Of a DNA stretch of 64,000 nucleotides, positions 36,427-48,422 are shown piece by piece. The notes below the pieces were generated by a model, which saw only the letters and a list, made by a program, of their open reading frames with translations, was not told where the DNA came from and did not search any database. A program made the translations under genes and the position numbers. Source of the stretch: Dermatemys mawii (taxonomy: Eukaryota; Chordata; Testudines; Dermatemydidae); contig ML677351.1 in assembly GCA_007922305.1 (NCBI GenBank), positions 11,933,165 to 11,997,164 of the forward strand. The letters are read 5' to 3'. The first letter of the stretch is position 1; each line of letters starts with the position of its first letter.

Positions 36427-39245
36427 GGCGTAGGGGACATTTTCCTAGCCCTGTTAGCATAGGCGCCGACTTTAGCCGGTGCCAGCGGGTGCTGGGTGGA
36501 TGTGAATCTACAATGGCGTGTATCTGGAAATAAGTATATTACAACTGCCGTGCAGACAGTTCAGTTCTTAATGTAGCATTTCAACACTTTACTTGTACTT
36601 CTTGACGTCTTGTTAATAGTGAGCAGTACAATGCTGTGTTTGTTGCATTGCTGTGTTTGTTGCAAAAGTATGAGTTTTGGGTTTTTTGACTCTCTATTAA
36701 AGCAGAGTTCAGGTAATAGGGTAAAAATTTCCAAAGCATGTAGGTTTTTTTTGAAAATTTTACTCATCGTTATTTTACTCTCTTGCTGTTGAGGTGCAAC
36801 CTAAACTCTGAATTTTCTGTATCTAATTTTTTTTCTTAATGCTAGCATTTTTGAAATATAATGTAAACTAAAGACTTTAATGTGTCTGCAGCCTTAACTT
36901 CACTTTAATAAAGCTATTGTTTCAAAATTGGGCTTCAAAATTACCTCAGTTAGTAAAATCATATACAATACTATACATGTTAAATGCCAGGTTAACTTCC
37001 ACTATTTTGGAATTTATTTATATTGAGGGTGACATGAATGCAGGAAATAAAAAATGGTTGCAGCACCCTTTAGTTAAAAAAGATGAAAAAGTTAAAGCCT
37101 ACCAATTGCTAGTGGTGCCCCATTTCCTTCCAAGTCATTTGTTGTCTGTTTTGAATAAAAACTATAAAGAGGTTATGATAATTATTCTGTAATCCTGAGC
37201 ATTTGTAAGTAATTGGAACATTGTCTTCTTTCATGAGCAACATACAAATAAAAAGTAGGACACATTGCAGGCAGAGTATAATGACATGCTATTTCATTTT
37301 AATAGCTAAGATTTCAACTGATCTTAGATGGTGCTACATCAGCAGCATATTGTTCTGCCAACTGGGGTTGCAAAGTTCAGGAATGCCAGGTATATCTTTG
37401 GTTCTAAGCAAGCAGAGCTCTATCATAACTCTATAGAAAGTAAAGGGGAGCGAGCATAACTTCAGCAAAAATGGTAATGCATCTAACTTCTGCAAAACTG
37501 GTATTGCATCTCTGACTGACAGCTATAAAAAAAAACCCAGGTATGTGATCTAGAGTCCCTCTCATAGCTCTCCTATGAGTCAAGATGACAACAGAAGGGA
37601 AAAGGGCAGTAAGAGTGAAATACACACATTTGGGATTGGTTTGTGGCAGTCCATTACTATTTCTTGTATTGGTAATCTGGCAGTAATGAAGGTTAGTTGT
37701 AGTTACTAGGCTTTTTAGTTCTAGTAGTACTAACTATTAATAAGTTTTTGTCAAGTCTAGCTTAGTCAGATATACAGCTATTTTTTGTATATGATGTGAA
37801 GCCAAAAATATCATTTTAAACTTCTTCATTTGGTTTTCTCTGGATGAATATAAGGAGTAATAAGCAATGTAAGTGATAAGCAATGTATACTGTAATGTTT
37901 CATATGATACTTCTTAAAAACAAAAAAGCCATAATTTTGTCACAGCCTGCTTTAAATATTTTAAATTCATTTGAGATACCTTTTATTTACATTTATTTAT
38001 ATTATAGACTTTTATTTTACTTTATGTGTGTGTTGCTGGCTTTTGGGGGTAAGGGGTTCCAACTTTTACTAGTGGTAATTCCCATTAATTCTTCAGAAAG
38101 TTGATTATAACTCTTCATAATGAATAATTCATTATTACTCTTCAGATAGAATTTGAGATCTTAAAACTTAGGACAGTTTTAGTACGGAACTTGGCAGAAG
38201 GCATTCAAAACCATAATGTGCAACTTAGAGAGCAGAAAACAATTCATTTTTGAAAACAACAGAGTACTACATTTATGCAGTATTGTAAACTTTTTGGAGC
38301 AGTGTGATTTAAAACCTACCATCTATTATAAATGAAGCTGATACTATGACCAAGGTTCTTTAACTCTTTCTGTTATAATCCCGTATTTTCAGTTGCTTAG
38401 AATTTTGCAAACTTTAATTTGTGCTAGATTTTTCATACTTGGTCTGTGTTTCAGGCTATTGTTTTGGTTCTTAAGTTTCAGCAAAAATGGCTTAGTTATT
38501 TCCAAGAATAGATTTGGGAAAAATATGTGGTTATGGCCATGTTAAAAAAAAAATCTTATCATTTTTTTGAACAGCAAAAGTGACTCCATCATTTGGAATA
38601 GGAACTTGAAATTTGGCAGGAAGATAATATTGGTGTCAGGGAAGTATCTTTTGTTCTCCATTTGAAAACTGACTCATAATTGGTGAAGTTTTAACCTCTG
38701 AAAATTTCCATTTACATACACTTAGTATAATTTACTAGAGATGTCCTGCTAAAATCCATGAATATTCCATGTGAACTAAGCATGCTCCCAGTCCCACTGA
38801 GTTTTTGTGTCCACTATGCATGCTCCAGGCTCCTCCAAATGGGACATGACAACAGTATGGGAAGAAGTATTTGGCTGAGAGCCTGGAGAACATAATGAGT
38901 CTTAGCTCTAGAGCTTGATGGTACTGATAATTGTGCACACTTCACAGCCCTTCGTATTAAGCAGGACGTTTTACCTCCACGTTACAGATGGGGTAACTAT
39001 GATGTTGCACAAGGTATCTTCAACTGGTACCGGAAATAGAGCCCTGTTTCTAGGCATTGAGTGTAGGTATTGTTTTTAAACAATTTAATCTATTTTGAAT
39101 CCAATTGCAGGCTGGCAGATCATTCTCGGAAAGAGTTAGATTGTAAAATTATGAAGCCACCCAAGTAAGGGGCAATGTATAGCTGCACTGCTCTAGGAAC
39201 AAGACAATAAACAGACTGTGACTCAGAGGATATGATTGCACTCTG
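36427..39245. other. Intron; short repeat remnant at about 36456-36500
   Basis: gcataggcgccgactttagc followed by ggtgccagcgggtgctgg looks like the start of another turtle repeat. The rest is AT-rich without supported features. Confidence 0.4.
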
Positions 39246-39533
39246 AACTAGGGATATGACTCCCAGCTCACACATACATGCTCACACTAGCTCTCTTCTG
39301 AGCTATGATGCTAAAACTAATTGTGTAGCTGCAGTAGCATGGCCAGTGGCAGCACGGGCTTGCCATGCTGAATATGGACCCACAGTGTTCAGGTTGGTTT
39401 GTACTTAGCATGGCTAGCGTCTGCAGCTGCTGCCCTGGTGTGCTAGCTTGGCTGAGAGCTATCATGAGTGTGTGTACCGGGGCTGGGAATCACACACCTA
39501 GCTCATAGTGTGGACCTAGCTAGAGTCGCACTC
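39246..39533. mobile_element. Palindromic MITE
   Basis: The left arm ctagggatatgactcccagc, tcacacatacatgctcac pairs with the right arm gagtgtgtgtaccggggctg, ggaatcacacacctag. The pairing continues inward (ctagctctcttctgagct with agcttggctgagagct), with GC-richer sequence between. Confidence 0.7.
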
Positions 39534-39778
39534 TGGTTCTTGCTTCCTCTTTGCTCCAAGATGGGGAAGGCTTTACCTACTTCCTGCCCACCTGTGCAGG
39601 AAGGGGAAAATCAGCTTGCTGCTGCTGTTCTCCCCTCACTCGGGCTTTAATTGTGTGGGTAGGTCGTGCATGGGAACCAGGGGACTTTTTACATTGCCTT
39701 ACTCTCCTGTGCAGGCTCATAGATTGAACCAGTAACCAGGTTCCTCAGAGCTATGAAAAGAACATGACCTCCTACCAC

Positions 39779-39900
39779 TAGGGTGACAAGACAGCAAGTG
39801 TGAAAAATCAGAACTGGGGAAAGGGTAATAGGAGCCCATATAGGAAAAAGACCCAAAAATCGGGACTGTTCCTATAAAATCGAGACATCTGGTCACCTTA
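39779..39900. mobile_element. 122-bp hAT-like MITE with target-site duplication
   Basis: The left end tagggtgacaagaca and the right end atctggtcacctta are inverted repeats (13 of 15 match). The interior aaaaagacccaaaaatcggg, actgttcctataaaatcg is typical of an abundant turtle MITE. Flanks: cctaccac (39771-39778) and cctaccat (39901-39908), a 7-of-8 match to an 8-bp duplication. Confidence 0.8.
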
Positions 39901-39908
39901 CCTACCAT

Positions 39909-42221
39909 GGAAACAATTCTAACTTGAAATTGCAATATCTTTCTCCAGATTTTCATAGATGAACCCTTGGACTAATCAGCAAAATGTGTTTCAACTTCCT
40001 TTCTATTAAAGTCACTTTCTTAATTGCCATATCCCACCACAGAGTTTCTGAACCAGTGCCTCTTCTATAGCGTTGTGTGTTACACAAAGACATAGTGGTA
40101 CTTCCAACTGTGCTGGCTCTGTCCCAGAGATGCATGCCAACTTTCACAGGTTGCAGCAGTGCCTTCTCCTTCTCTGTTCAGATCCTTCACATGAAAAGGG
40201 GAAGAGAATGCACAAGCACAGTGTGAGTAGTGCAGTGAAGGTATATATCAGATGAACACCTCATAGTAGAAAATGAGGTTGCCAAGAGGAATGTATTGCC
40301 CATATTCTTGAGAGCATGAAGCAACTAAAGATAACATGGAGTGTATAAAACAGTGCTTTTTGGAGGCATAGAGGTCCAAAAGTTTAGCTCCCAAGCCCAT
40401 TTCAAAAGATCTATGGCTATCTCCTGGGCACAAAGAAGCTTGTCACTCCTGAGAAAATCTGCAAGGCAGGTATATAGATGAGTCTTCATACCTTTACCAA
40501 GCATGACAAGATAAATCTGGTTGTCTTGGGAGATGCATCAGTTCCGAGAAGAATGCTCAAAGCTGCTATAGGCCAGTAGTGATTTGTCTTTTCTTAAAAA
40601 GCTTCAGTGAAGGATTTGTAGTCATATGTATTTTTTCTTTACTTTCCCTGTGCTGACAATCTTCACTGCTGTTTTCTTGCCAAATATATTCAAAGAGAAA
40701 TTGGTTTTACCTACTATTTTCTTTTCTACAAGACATTACATCTGACAACCCAATCTACTTTTTCTCATTTTGGGTGGAGCGAGGAAGAAATAGGGAAGGG
40801 AGCAGAGAGTGGGAAGAAAGGTTCTGCAAGGAAAATCCTAGTAGGAAATAGACTAGTTTCTTCAGCTTCCTGCTGTGGACCAGTGATACTCAGATCTCAG
40901 TGATTCAGAAGCCAGATTAATGATCAGCATGACCCCAAAAAGCCAAGATTACAGAGTAATTATCATTTTTTAATTCAGAGTGTGAATTTATTGTTTCACT
41001 TACTATATGTGTGTGTATAATATATTCATATATATATAACAGCAAAATGACTGACCAAGTATTATTATTTTATCAAATACAATTGATTAATACATAATAA
41101 ATACATACATAATAAAAGCATCGTGATTGGTTACTAACTAAATCTCAGTGTTTTCATATCATGGGCTGCAAAGAGTTGCAGGAGATGCATTAAAGAGCTG
41201 CTTGCAGCTTGTGAGTCTGAGTCTATCACTGCTGTGGATTATTGTCCTGGAGGGCCTCTCTGCCCCCCTTGTGTGGCTTCTGTTTCGTTGTTTCTAGTTA
41301 GGCTTTTCGGAGCTTTCACTGTATTGTGAGGAGCAATTGTAAGGGGTAGGCATCTGAGAAGTGGTCTGCTGCCTGACTGCCAGTTCTGTACTGCTTTCAT
41401 TGCTGATCCGCAAGAACTGCAAAATCTTGGTGGAGGATTGCCTAATATGCTATTTTGTAAGAAAGAAATTAGCAGTTAGGACCGAATTTTTCTTCCAGCA
41501 TTTGTTGCAATATTCTGTGGTCAAACCATGATATTGCAATGCTTTACTGGCTAAAAATATCTAAGGACTATCTGCCTAGTAGTGTGCTGTTTCCGTTTAA
41601 TAGAGTTGTGGCCCTTGTTTTCTGTTCCAACACATCTGTACCATGTTTGAGCTTGCAATATACAACAGAATATTGTGTGTGACCTATGTGGTAAAAGGAA
41701 CATGAGGTTTTCATTTAAGCTGAAATTTTTAACGCATTTTAATTTGCACAAATGACATTATTTAGAACAGATAAAACCGCATCTTGAAAATTTGTCTGTT
41801 AAAAAGATAGACATTTTTTTTAATCTGGTGGCATGTTGGATTATGCAATGGTATTTTTGTGAGAATTAAGTATGTTTATCTAATACAATGTCAACTATTA
41901 AGCAACCAATTGCACTATAGTTCAGCTTGCAAAATTGACAATATTTTTTTTGCCAAAAATTGCCAACATTTCAGCAAAACATACTGTGTATCACATTCTG
42001 CTGAAGCACTTTGGTTTAGGCTCAATCCCATCCAGTGTTGCCTAGAAAATTCTTTACCACCGTTTTTTATTAACTTTACAATTATCATAGTAAATCTCAA
42101 GTTGTGTAAACTACTCCCGTGTTGTATCCTGAAATTCTTGAAGAGAATGAAACCAAATCAAAGAGAAAAGAGATCAGCACTCCACTTTAGAGAAAAAATA
42201 ATATAAAAGAATCACTCCCAT
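39909..42221. other. Intron, nothing recognised
   Basis: No coding or repeat feature is supported. A tatatatata-like run lies near 41028-41038. Confidence 0.55.
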
Positions 42222-42342
42222 TTAGGGTTGCCAGGTATTGGCCTGGACTCTCCCAGAATTAGCATTGATCTGTTGGTAACTACTGAAAGCAATCCAGGAG
42301 ATTTTAATAGGATATTTTAAGAAAATGACATTACATCATGTT
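42222..42342. mobile_element. Truncated copy of the tagggttgcca element
   Basis: ttagggttgccaggtattgg, gtaactactgaaagcaatcc and aggagattttaatagg correspond to the first 110 bases of the element at 35679. The rest of the element is missing. Confidence 0.6.
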
Positions 42343-42904
42343 GAGGAAAAAAAATCTCGGAATAGCTTCAGTCAGAGCTGGCAGTCCTACTCCCATCTCT
42401 TCCCTTCCTTGCCTCTTTCATCCTCCAACTATGAAACTGACTGAGCTTTTTGGAAATGTCTTCACAGAAAGAGCCATGTGCAGTTGTTCTGAAAAAGTGT
42501 GCCAAGTTGGTTCATGGCTGGTTTGGTGTCTGATTTGTATCAGATGCCAGTTTTTCTTACATGAAGATTTCTAAAGGTCTTCTTCTGCTACATACTCTTT
42601 TTTGACATTTTAATTTTAATGTCGTTTGCAGACACTTAAAAGACAGTGTCACTTGTTCTGTATGTTGACAAAAAATAATGAAAATCACAAATGTGATATG
42701 ATCAGACAACAACAAATGGCACAGAATACTATAATAAGTAGTATAGTATACTGGGCTTGGGGACAAGCCCTGCTGACCATACTTGAGCAATTAGTTTAGC
42801 CACTTTTGTGGTACCAATTTTCTTTTGGTTAAATGGACACTTGAGGTATAAACACATTTGCATTTTTGAAGATAACTGTATGAATATCTTTTATGTTCTA
42901 AAGA

Positions 42905-43205
42905 GGGGATGCTTTTGTGGGTGAGGCAACAACCTGGGACTCAGGAGATTTGGGCTCCATCCCCAGTTCAACCACAGGGTTCTTGTGTGATGTTAGCCAG
43001 GTCACTTAATTCTGTGCTTCAGTTCCCCATCTGTAATTGGGGATGATACTACTACCTTTTCCCTAGCTTTGTCTTGTCTACTTAAACAGTCAGTTTTTCA
43101 GCGCGGGGATTGTCCCTTACCATGTGTTTATCTGGTGCCTACAACAGTAGAGTTCCAATCACAATTGTAGTCTTTAGGCAACACTGTATGTAATTCAAAT
43201 ATAAA
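42905..43205 (+). mobile_element. MIR-like (CORE) SINE with L2-type tail
   Basis: ctgggactcaggagatttgg, ggtcacttaattctgtgctt and cagttccccatctgtaattg, gggatgatactactacc are MIR signatures. The 3' part, ggggattgtcccttaccatg and ggtgcctacaac, is the L2-like tail. Confidence 0.78.
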
Positions 43206-43657
43206 CACTGTGTGTTTGTGAATAAAGCTACCTCAACATATGAATCAATGGAACATGTTGTTTGAAATTACTATATAATGCCATACTGAGAATCATGTAA
43301 TACCTTAAAACTAAAGCTTTGGTTTGTAGTAAATAAATAAATATAGGAAGACTGCAGTCAATGGCTTATTGTGTAAGTTTTACCTAATTTCATCCTGACA
43401 AGTTTATACAAAATTTGATGCCCTCTAATAGGCATCAGTGACAAAGTGCACTGTATTTTTTAATAAATACTTCAATTAGAAAATGAAGAAAAAGGCACTT
43501 CAGTTTTATTCACGATAGTGAACTGATTTAGAGATGTAACATATTGACAGTGGAAAAGAGTTTTTAAAAAAACCTATGCTGGAAATATTTAAGGTGGCTT
43601 TTAAAAAAATACAGCCTTAGAGCACACATTTGTAGTAATCTAAAGTAAGTACTGTAA
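43206..43657. other. Intron, nothing recognised
   Basis: AT-rich sequence ending at the left end of the Harbinger element. Confidence 0.55.
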
Positions 43658-43999
43658 GGCCTGGTCTACACTACACTGTAAAGTCACATTTATCCATGTT
43701 AAATCGATACTTCCACTTTGCCGTCCTCACCACTATGCCATTTAGGTTGACCTAAAAGGGTCTTTAAATCAGTTTCTGAACTCCTGCCTGATAAGGGGAG
43801 TAGCCCTTAAATCGACGTTTCCAGGTCTAACTAGCGTTATTGAGAATGCAATTTGATGTTACCGGCCTCCGGGAGCTATCCCACAGTGCTCCAGTGTGAC
43901 TGCTCTGGACAGTGCTCTGAATGCGGATGCATTGGGCAGTTAGACAGGAAGCATCCTAGAAACTTTTGAATCTTACTTCCTCATTGGCCCATGTAGCAA

Positions 44000-45474
44000 G
44001 ATCTCCTGCACAGCTCACTGTGCAGAGCCCACCAGCAGAGGAGACCATTTAGTCCCAGAATAGAAAAAGGGCCCCAGTATGGACCACAAGGGAGGTGCTG
44101 GATTTGATCGTTGTGTGGGGAGATGAATCTGTGCTGGCAGACCTGCGATCCAGAAAAAGAAATGCCAATATGTATGCCAAAAGTCTCCATGGGCCTGATG
44201 GAGAGAGGCCACAGTAGGGACGCGCAACAGTGCCGTGTTAAAATTAAGGAGTTGAGGCAAGCCTATCAGAAAACCGAAGAAGCCAACGGACGCTCCAGCT
44301 CACAGCCCAAGACATGCCTCTTCTACAGTGAGCTGCATGCCATTCAAGGCGGGGTGCCACAACTACACCACCCGTGTCTGTGGACTCCACTGATAGGGTG
44401 ATTGTCAGCATGGCAGAGGATTTGCTGGACGAGGAAGATTAGGTGGAGGAGGACTATGATGGCGAGGAGTCTACAGAACAGGCAAGCAGAGACTCCTATA
44501 TCCCCGAAAGCCAGGAGCTGTTCATCACCCTGGAGCCGGTAACCTCCCAACCCTCCCAAGAAGGTATCCTGGATGGGGAAGGCATACAAGGCAGCCCTGG
44601 TGAATGTCCTTTGGTCAATGGAGTGCCCATTTGACAACCTATTTTTTTTAATGAGTACTGTGTCTTGAGGACTTGGAGTGCAAGAATGTCTGCAAGAGGG
44701 TCTCTATCTTTAAAGAAATCCACCCAGCAGTTCCCCGAGCTTTTTTTGTGGATGGGGGGGTTTGAATCTGGATGGGTTTGGTTGCCCCTGCATTCTCTGA
44801 CTGCGATGGGGGAGTGGGACACAGACGCCATGCTGTAACTGTCTGGCTAGCAGGGATCTTCCCCAATATCAGTCAGGTGCTGGGGGACAGGATGCAGCAC
44901 TCATCACAAAGGACTTCTTTCTTTTTTAAAAAGTATCACTCTCCCTTTTATTTGTCCAACAGCTGAAACTGTTTCCAGCCTCCCCCTCTCATCCGTGTCC
45001 CACAGGCTTGCACAGATAAGATGGCGAAAAAACGCAAGCAGGATGAGATGTTCACGGAGCTCATGCAGTCCTTCCACACAGAGAGAGCACAGCTTAGGGC
45101 TTGGAGACAGTCAGTGCTGGACAGCCGGAAAGCAGTAACTGAGAGTGAGGAAAGAAGAGACGAGCAGGAGCAGAGAAGGGACGAAAGCAAACAACGGAGG
45201 GGCAAGAGAGAGGAGAGAAGGCAGGAGGCACTGCTCCGTCTTCTGGCGGATCAAACTGACCTGCTCTGGCGTCTGGTGGAGCTGCAGGAAAGGCAGCTGG
45301 AGCAAAGACCGCCACTGCAGCCCCTCTGTAACTGTGCCCCCTCCTCCCCAATGCCATTGCCTCATCAGCTGCACTCCGAAGAACTCGGGGGTGGGGGGGC
45401 AGGGTCCGGGCACCTTGCCACTTCACCCAGAGGACCGCCCAAGCACTAGAAAGGTGGCACTCCTAAAGTTGTGA
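44000..45474 (+). pseudogene. Harbinger Myb/SANT-like DNA-binding protein, broken
   Basis: In PIF/Harbinger elements this protein binds the element ends and helps bring the transposase into the nucleus. The trihelix/SANT domain spans about 44060-44400. Its first helices (VLDLIVVWGDESVLADLRS-like, about 44096-44150) are in one frame. After a frameshift near 44150-44210 the rest lies in the 44111-44401 frame: RDAQQCRVKIKELRQAYQKT and FYSELHAIQGG. An acidic linker containing SQELFITLEP follows at about 44443-44634. After a probable intron (acceptor cccacag at 45000-45006) a basic-to-acidic helical C-terminal region runs 45021-45449: MFTELMQSFHTERAQLRAWR, a long Arg/Glu-rich coiled coil, then LLRLLADQTDLLWRLVELQE. 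The family-typical end STPEDRPSTRKVALLKL is in another frame (to 45474). It is non-functional. Confidence 0.78.
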
Positions 45475-45819
45475 CTTGTTGCATGTTCTTGTCCTCCCCT
45501 CACCTGCCACCCTGCCCAGTGTTTACCCCCCCCACACACGCACCCCTTCCAGTGCTACATTTGCAGCAATCCCCCCATTTATGTGACCCCTTAATGAAGA
45601 ATGCATGGTTTTCAAACAACAACTTTATATTGCTCAGCAAGCGATGAGGGAATGTGGGATGGCGGCTGGCTGAAAGTTCAGTGCAGGGGAGCAAAAGAAA
45701 GGAAAAGGACACATAGAAATAAAAACAACTTTAAAACATTAACCTGAGCAAGGGGGTGGGTTTTCAGGATGCATAAACAAACAGCACAAGTGGGAACAAA
45801 GCGAAGTCTCACACTGTAG

Positions 45820-47290
45820 CCTGTCCTGTCATGAAACTAGTCATCAAGGCTTCTTTGATGCGTGCAGTGTCGGGGGGGGGGCCTTCTAACCACCCTGGTG
45901 TCTGGCTGTGTGTAATCAGCAGCCAGGCAGTCTGCCTCAACCTCCCACCCTGCCATACATGTCTCTCCCTTGCTCTCATGGAGATTGTGGAGCAAGCAGC
46001 AAGCTGCAATAACAGTGGAAATATTTCTGTGACTGAGATCTGAACGGGTCGGTAAGCTGCACCAGCATCCCTTGAGATGCCCAAACTCACACACTACCAC
46101 CATTCTGCATTTGCTCAGTCTGTAGTTGAACAGCTCCTTACTACTATCCAGGGCACCTGTGTATATGGCTTCATAAGGCAGGGCATTAATGCAGTGGTTC
46201 TCAAACTTTTCCTAACTGCGACCCCTTTTTGGTACTCTAATTCCTCTCTTGCCCCAGCACACATACCGCTGAAAAGCTGCCGAATTGAAAGCTTCCGCTT
46301 TTGGCAGCATTTTGGCAGACATGCGGTGTTTCTCTCTGTGTCCGCCAAAATGTCGCCGAAAGCAGAAGCTTTTACTTTGGCGGCTTTTCAGTGAACACAG
46401 CCCCGTGTTTCGGGCTGCCACCGAAATGCCGCCGACAGCATCAGCAGCTCACGCTCCCTAGGAATTGCCCCGTGACCCCCTGGGGGATCGCAACTCCGAC
46501 TTTGAGAACCACTTCATTAATGGGTAGGCCACATCCCCAAGGATAACAATTGGCATTTCAACATCCCCAACAGTAATTTTTTGGTCTGGGAAGAAAGTTC
46601 CTTCCTGCAGCTTTTTGAAAAGGCTAGAGTTCTTAAAAACACGAGTGTCATGAACCCTGCCTGGCCAACCCACATGGATGTTGGTGGAAATGTCCCCTGT
46701 GATCAACCAGCACTTGCAGGACCATGGAAAAGTACCCCTTGCGGTTTACGTACTCACAGCACTGATTGTCTGGTGCCAGGATAAGGATATGCATTCCATC
46801 TATAGCTCCGCCACAGTTAAGGAACCCCACTGCTGCAGCGCCATGCACTACGGCCTGCACATTTCCCAGAGTCACTACCCTTGACAGCATCAGTTCAATG
46901 ATTGCATTGGCCACTTGCATCACTGCAGCCCTCACTGTAGATTTACCCACTCTGAACTGATTGTGAACTGACCGGTACCTGTCTAGCGTGGGAAGCTTTC
47001 AGAGGGTTATCACCACTCGCTTTTGAACTGTGAGGGCTGATCACATCTTGGTATTCTGGTGGTTCGGCACAGGAAAGAGCAAGTCGCACTGTTCCATAAA
47101 GGTGCTTTTACACATGCGAAAATTTCTGAGCCACTGGGAATCATCCCAGACCTGCAGCACTATGCAGTCCCACCAGTCTGTACTAGTTTCCCAGGCCCAG
47201 AATCACCGTTCCATTATAGGAGCCTGCCCCATTGCCACCAGGATCCCTAAGCTGCCGGTGCCACTGCATTTGGGAAGACCTGTGTCCATG
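45820..47290 (-). pseudogene. PIF/Harbinger DDE transposase (HARBI1-like), disrupted
   Basis: The transposase cuts and rejoins element ends. On the minus strand from about 47230 downward, frames contain WDDSQWLRNFRMCKSTFME, then EKRVVITLWKLPTLDRYRSV. Next, in the 46950-46648 frame, come VGKSTVRAAVMQVANAIIEL and GAIDGMHILILAPDNQ, which holds the first catalytic Asp, followed by YVNRKGYFSMVLQVLVDHRG. A frameshift near 46690 leads to GWPGRVHDTRVFKNS with the second Asp, and ILGDVAYPLM. There the hAT MITE interrupts. Beyond it PCLMKPYTQ resumes, then after another frameshift LSHRNISTVIAACCLLHNLH, ESKGE with the expected catalytic Glu (frame 46103-45837). All three acidic residues are recognisable, but at least two frameshifts, early stops and the insertion make it dead. 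Confidence 0.85.
46192..46514. mobile_element. hAT MITE nested in the Harbinger transposase
   Basis: 323 bp. The left end cagtggttctcaaacttt and the right end (reverse complement aagtggttctcaaagtcg) are inverted repeats of the hAT/Charlie type. Perfect 8-bp target duplication cattaatg at 46184-46191 and 46515-46522. The core is GC-rich with repeated gccgaaa / gccgcc-type units and no coding capacity. Notionally removing it plus one duplication joins the transposase fragments at the PLM codons. Confidence 0.92.
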
Positions 47291-47450
47291 CCCTCCTCAC
47301 TCTTGTGACCACCCTGTCTTCGTGTTCTCACATGGGTTTTCCCTTTCTGTATACATTGCATGATAATTCGCAAAGTATTTACAATGCCTGTAACTGCTGC
47401 GATGAGCTGAGTGGGGTCCATGCCTGCACTACTATGGCATCTGCACGGGC

Positions 47451-47990
47451 AGTCCAGGGAAAAGGGAAGAGCTGGCAGCGGAAGCGTTCGACTAAGGAAG
47501 AAAGGAGAAAGATGAGAGAAGAGATGCAACTTGGAAGGAGAAGAGATGCCACTCAGCAGGAGCTGTAGAAGCCTCCACACTTAATGTTCTTTTTACAAGT
47601 GCCTGAAGCACAGCAGGATAGCAACCATGGGGCGAGTGATGCTGATGCCACCAGAATAGATATTGCGGCCGAACAATGGGAGGACCTTCGAGGTAGACTC
47701 CTCCGGGTAGTCCATGGAAAAGGGCAGAACTGGCAGAGGAAGTGTTCAACTAAGGAAGAAAGGAGAAAGACAAGAGAAGAGATGCCACTCGGTGGGAGAA
47801 GAGATGCCACTTGGCGGTAGATGCAGAGGCCATCAAACTTAATGTAGTTTCAGGATTGCCTAGAGTGCATTAGGATGGCAGCCAACTTGACATAGTTTCA
47901 GGATTGCCTGGAGTACAGTAAGATAACAACTGGAGGGCAAGAAATGCTGATGCGATGAGAATAGAAATTATGGCCCACGACTGAGAGGAC
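47451..47990. repeat. Internal tandem duplication in the Harbinger element
   Basis: The block at 47451-47560 (including gactaaggaagaaaggagaa) recurs at about 47709-47815 (caactaaggaagaaaggaga), a period of about 258 bp. The following cttaatgt...cctg-ag-cag-aggatagcaacc unit recurs near 47840, and again shortened near 47885 (agtttcaggattgcctggag). It is of Harbinger non-coding origin. Confidence 0.75.
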
Positions 47991-48422
47991 CTGTGAGGTA
48001 GTTTCATAGCGGCTAGAGAGCAGAGTTCTAGCAGGAGCAGTGGCTGGCTGACCACTGCTCTGTCTGCCAAAAGCAGTATGGCGTCTGCAGGCCCGAAAGA
48101 CACGAAACGGCTGTCTGACGCACCTTGCACAGGGGGAGGGGCGAGTGACGGGAAGCATGAACGAAAACCCACGAGACTGTTTTTGCCCCCATCATGCAAT
48201 GCCAGTTTTACCCAGAATTCCAAGGGGCTACGGGGACTGTGGGCACTGTGGGATACCTTCCCACAGTGCGCCTCTCTGAGACTCGATGCTAGCCGCGGAA
48301 CTATGAACGCGATCCACCAAATTAGCCCGCTTACTGGGGATACACACAATTGAATGTATACCATCGGCTTTCTTAATTTGAACACTAGAAAGTCGACATT
48401 AGCTTGTAGTGTGAATGAGGTC

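Larger units (their letters stand above)
43658..48422. mobile_element. PIF/Harbinger DNA transposon, near full length, inactive
   Basis: About 4.77 kb. Left end ggcctggtctacactac, right end gtagtgtgaatgaggtc, imperfect inverted repeats (12 of 17). Subterminal blocks are also inverted: atcccacagtgct near 43879 and gcactgtgggata near 48241. It is bordered by taa on the left and aaa on the right, compatible with a mutated 3-bp duplication. It carries the two expected genes: a Myb/SANT-like DNA-binding protein (+) and a DDE transposase (-), arranged convergently. Both are damaged. A hAT MITE at 46192-46514 and an internal tandem duplication at 47451-47990 are later changes. Confidence 0.87.
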
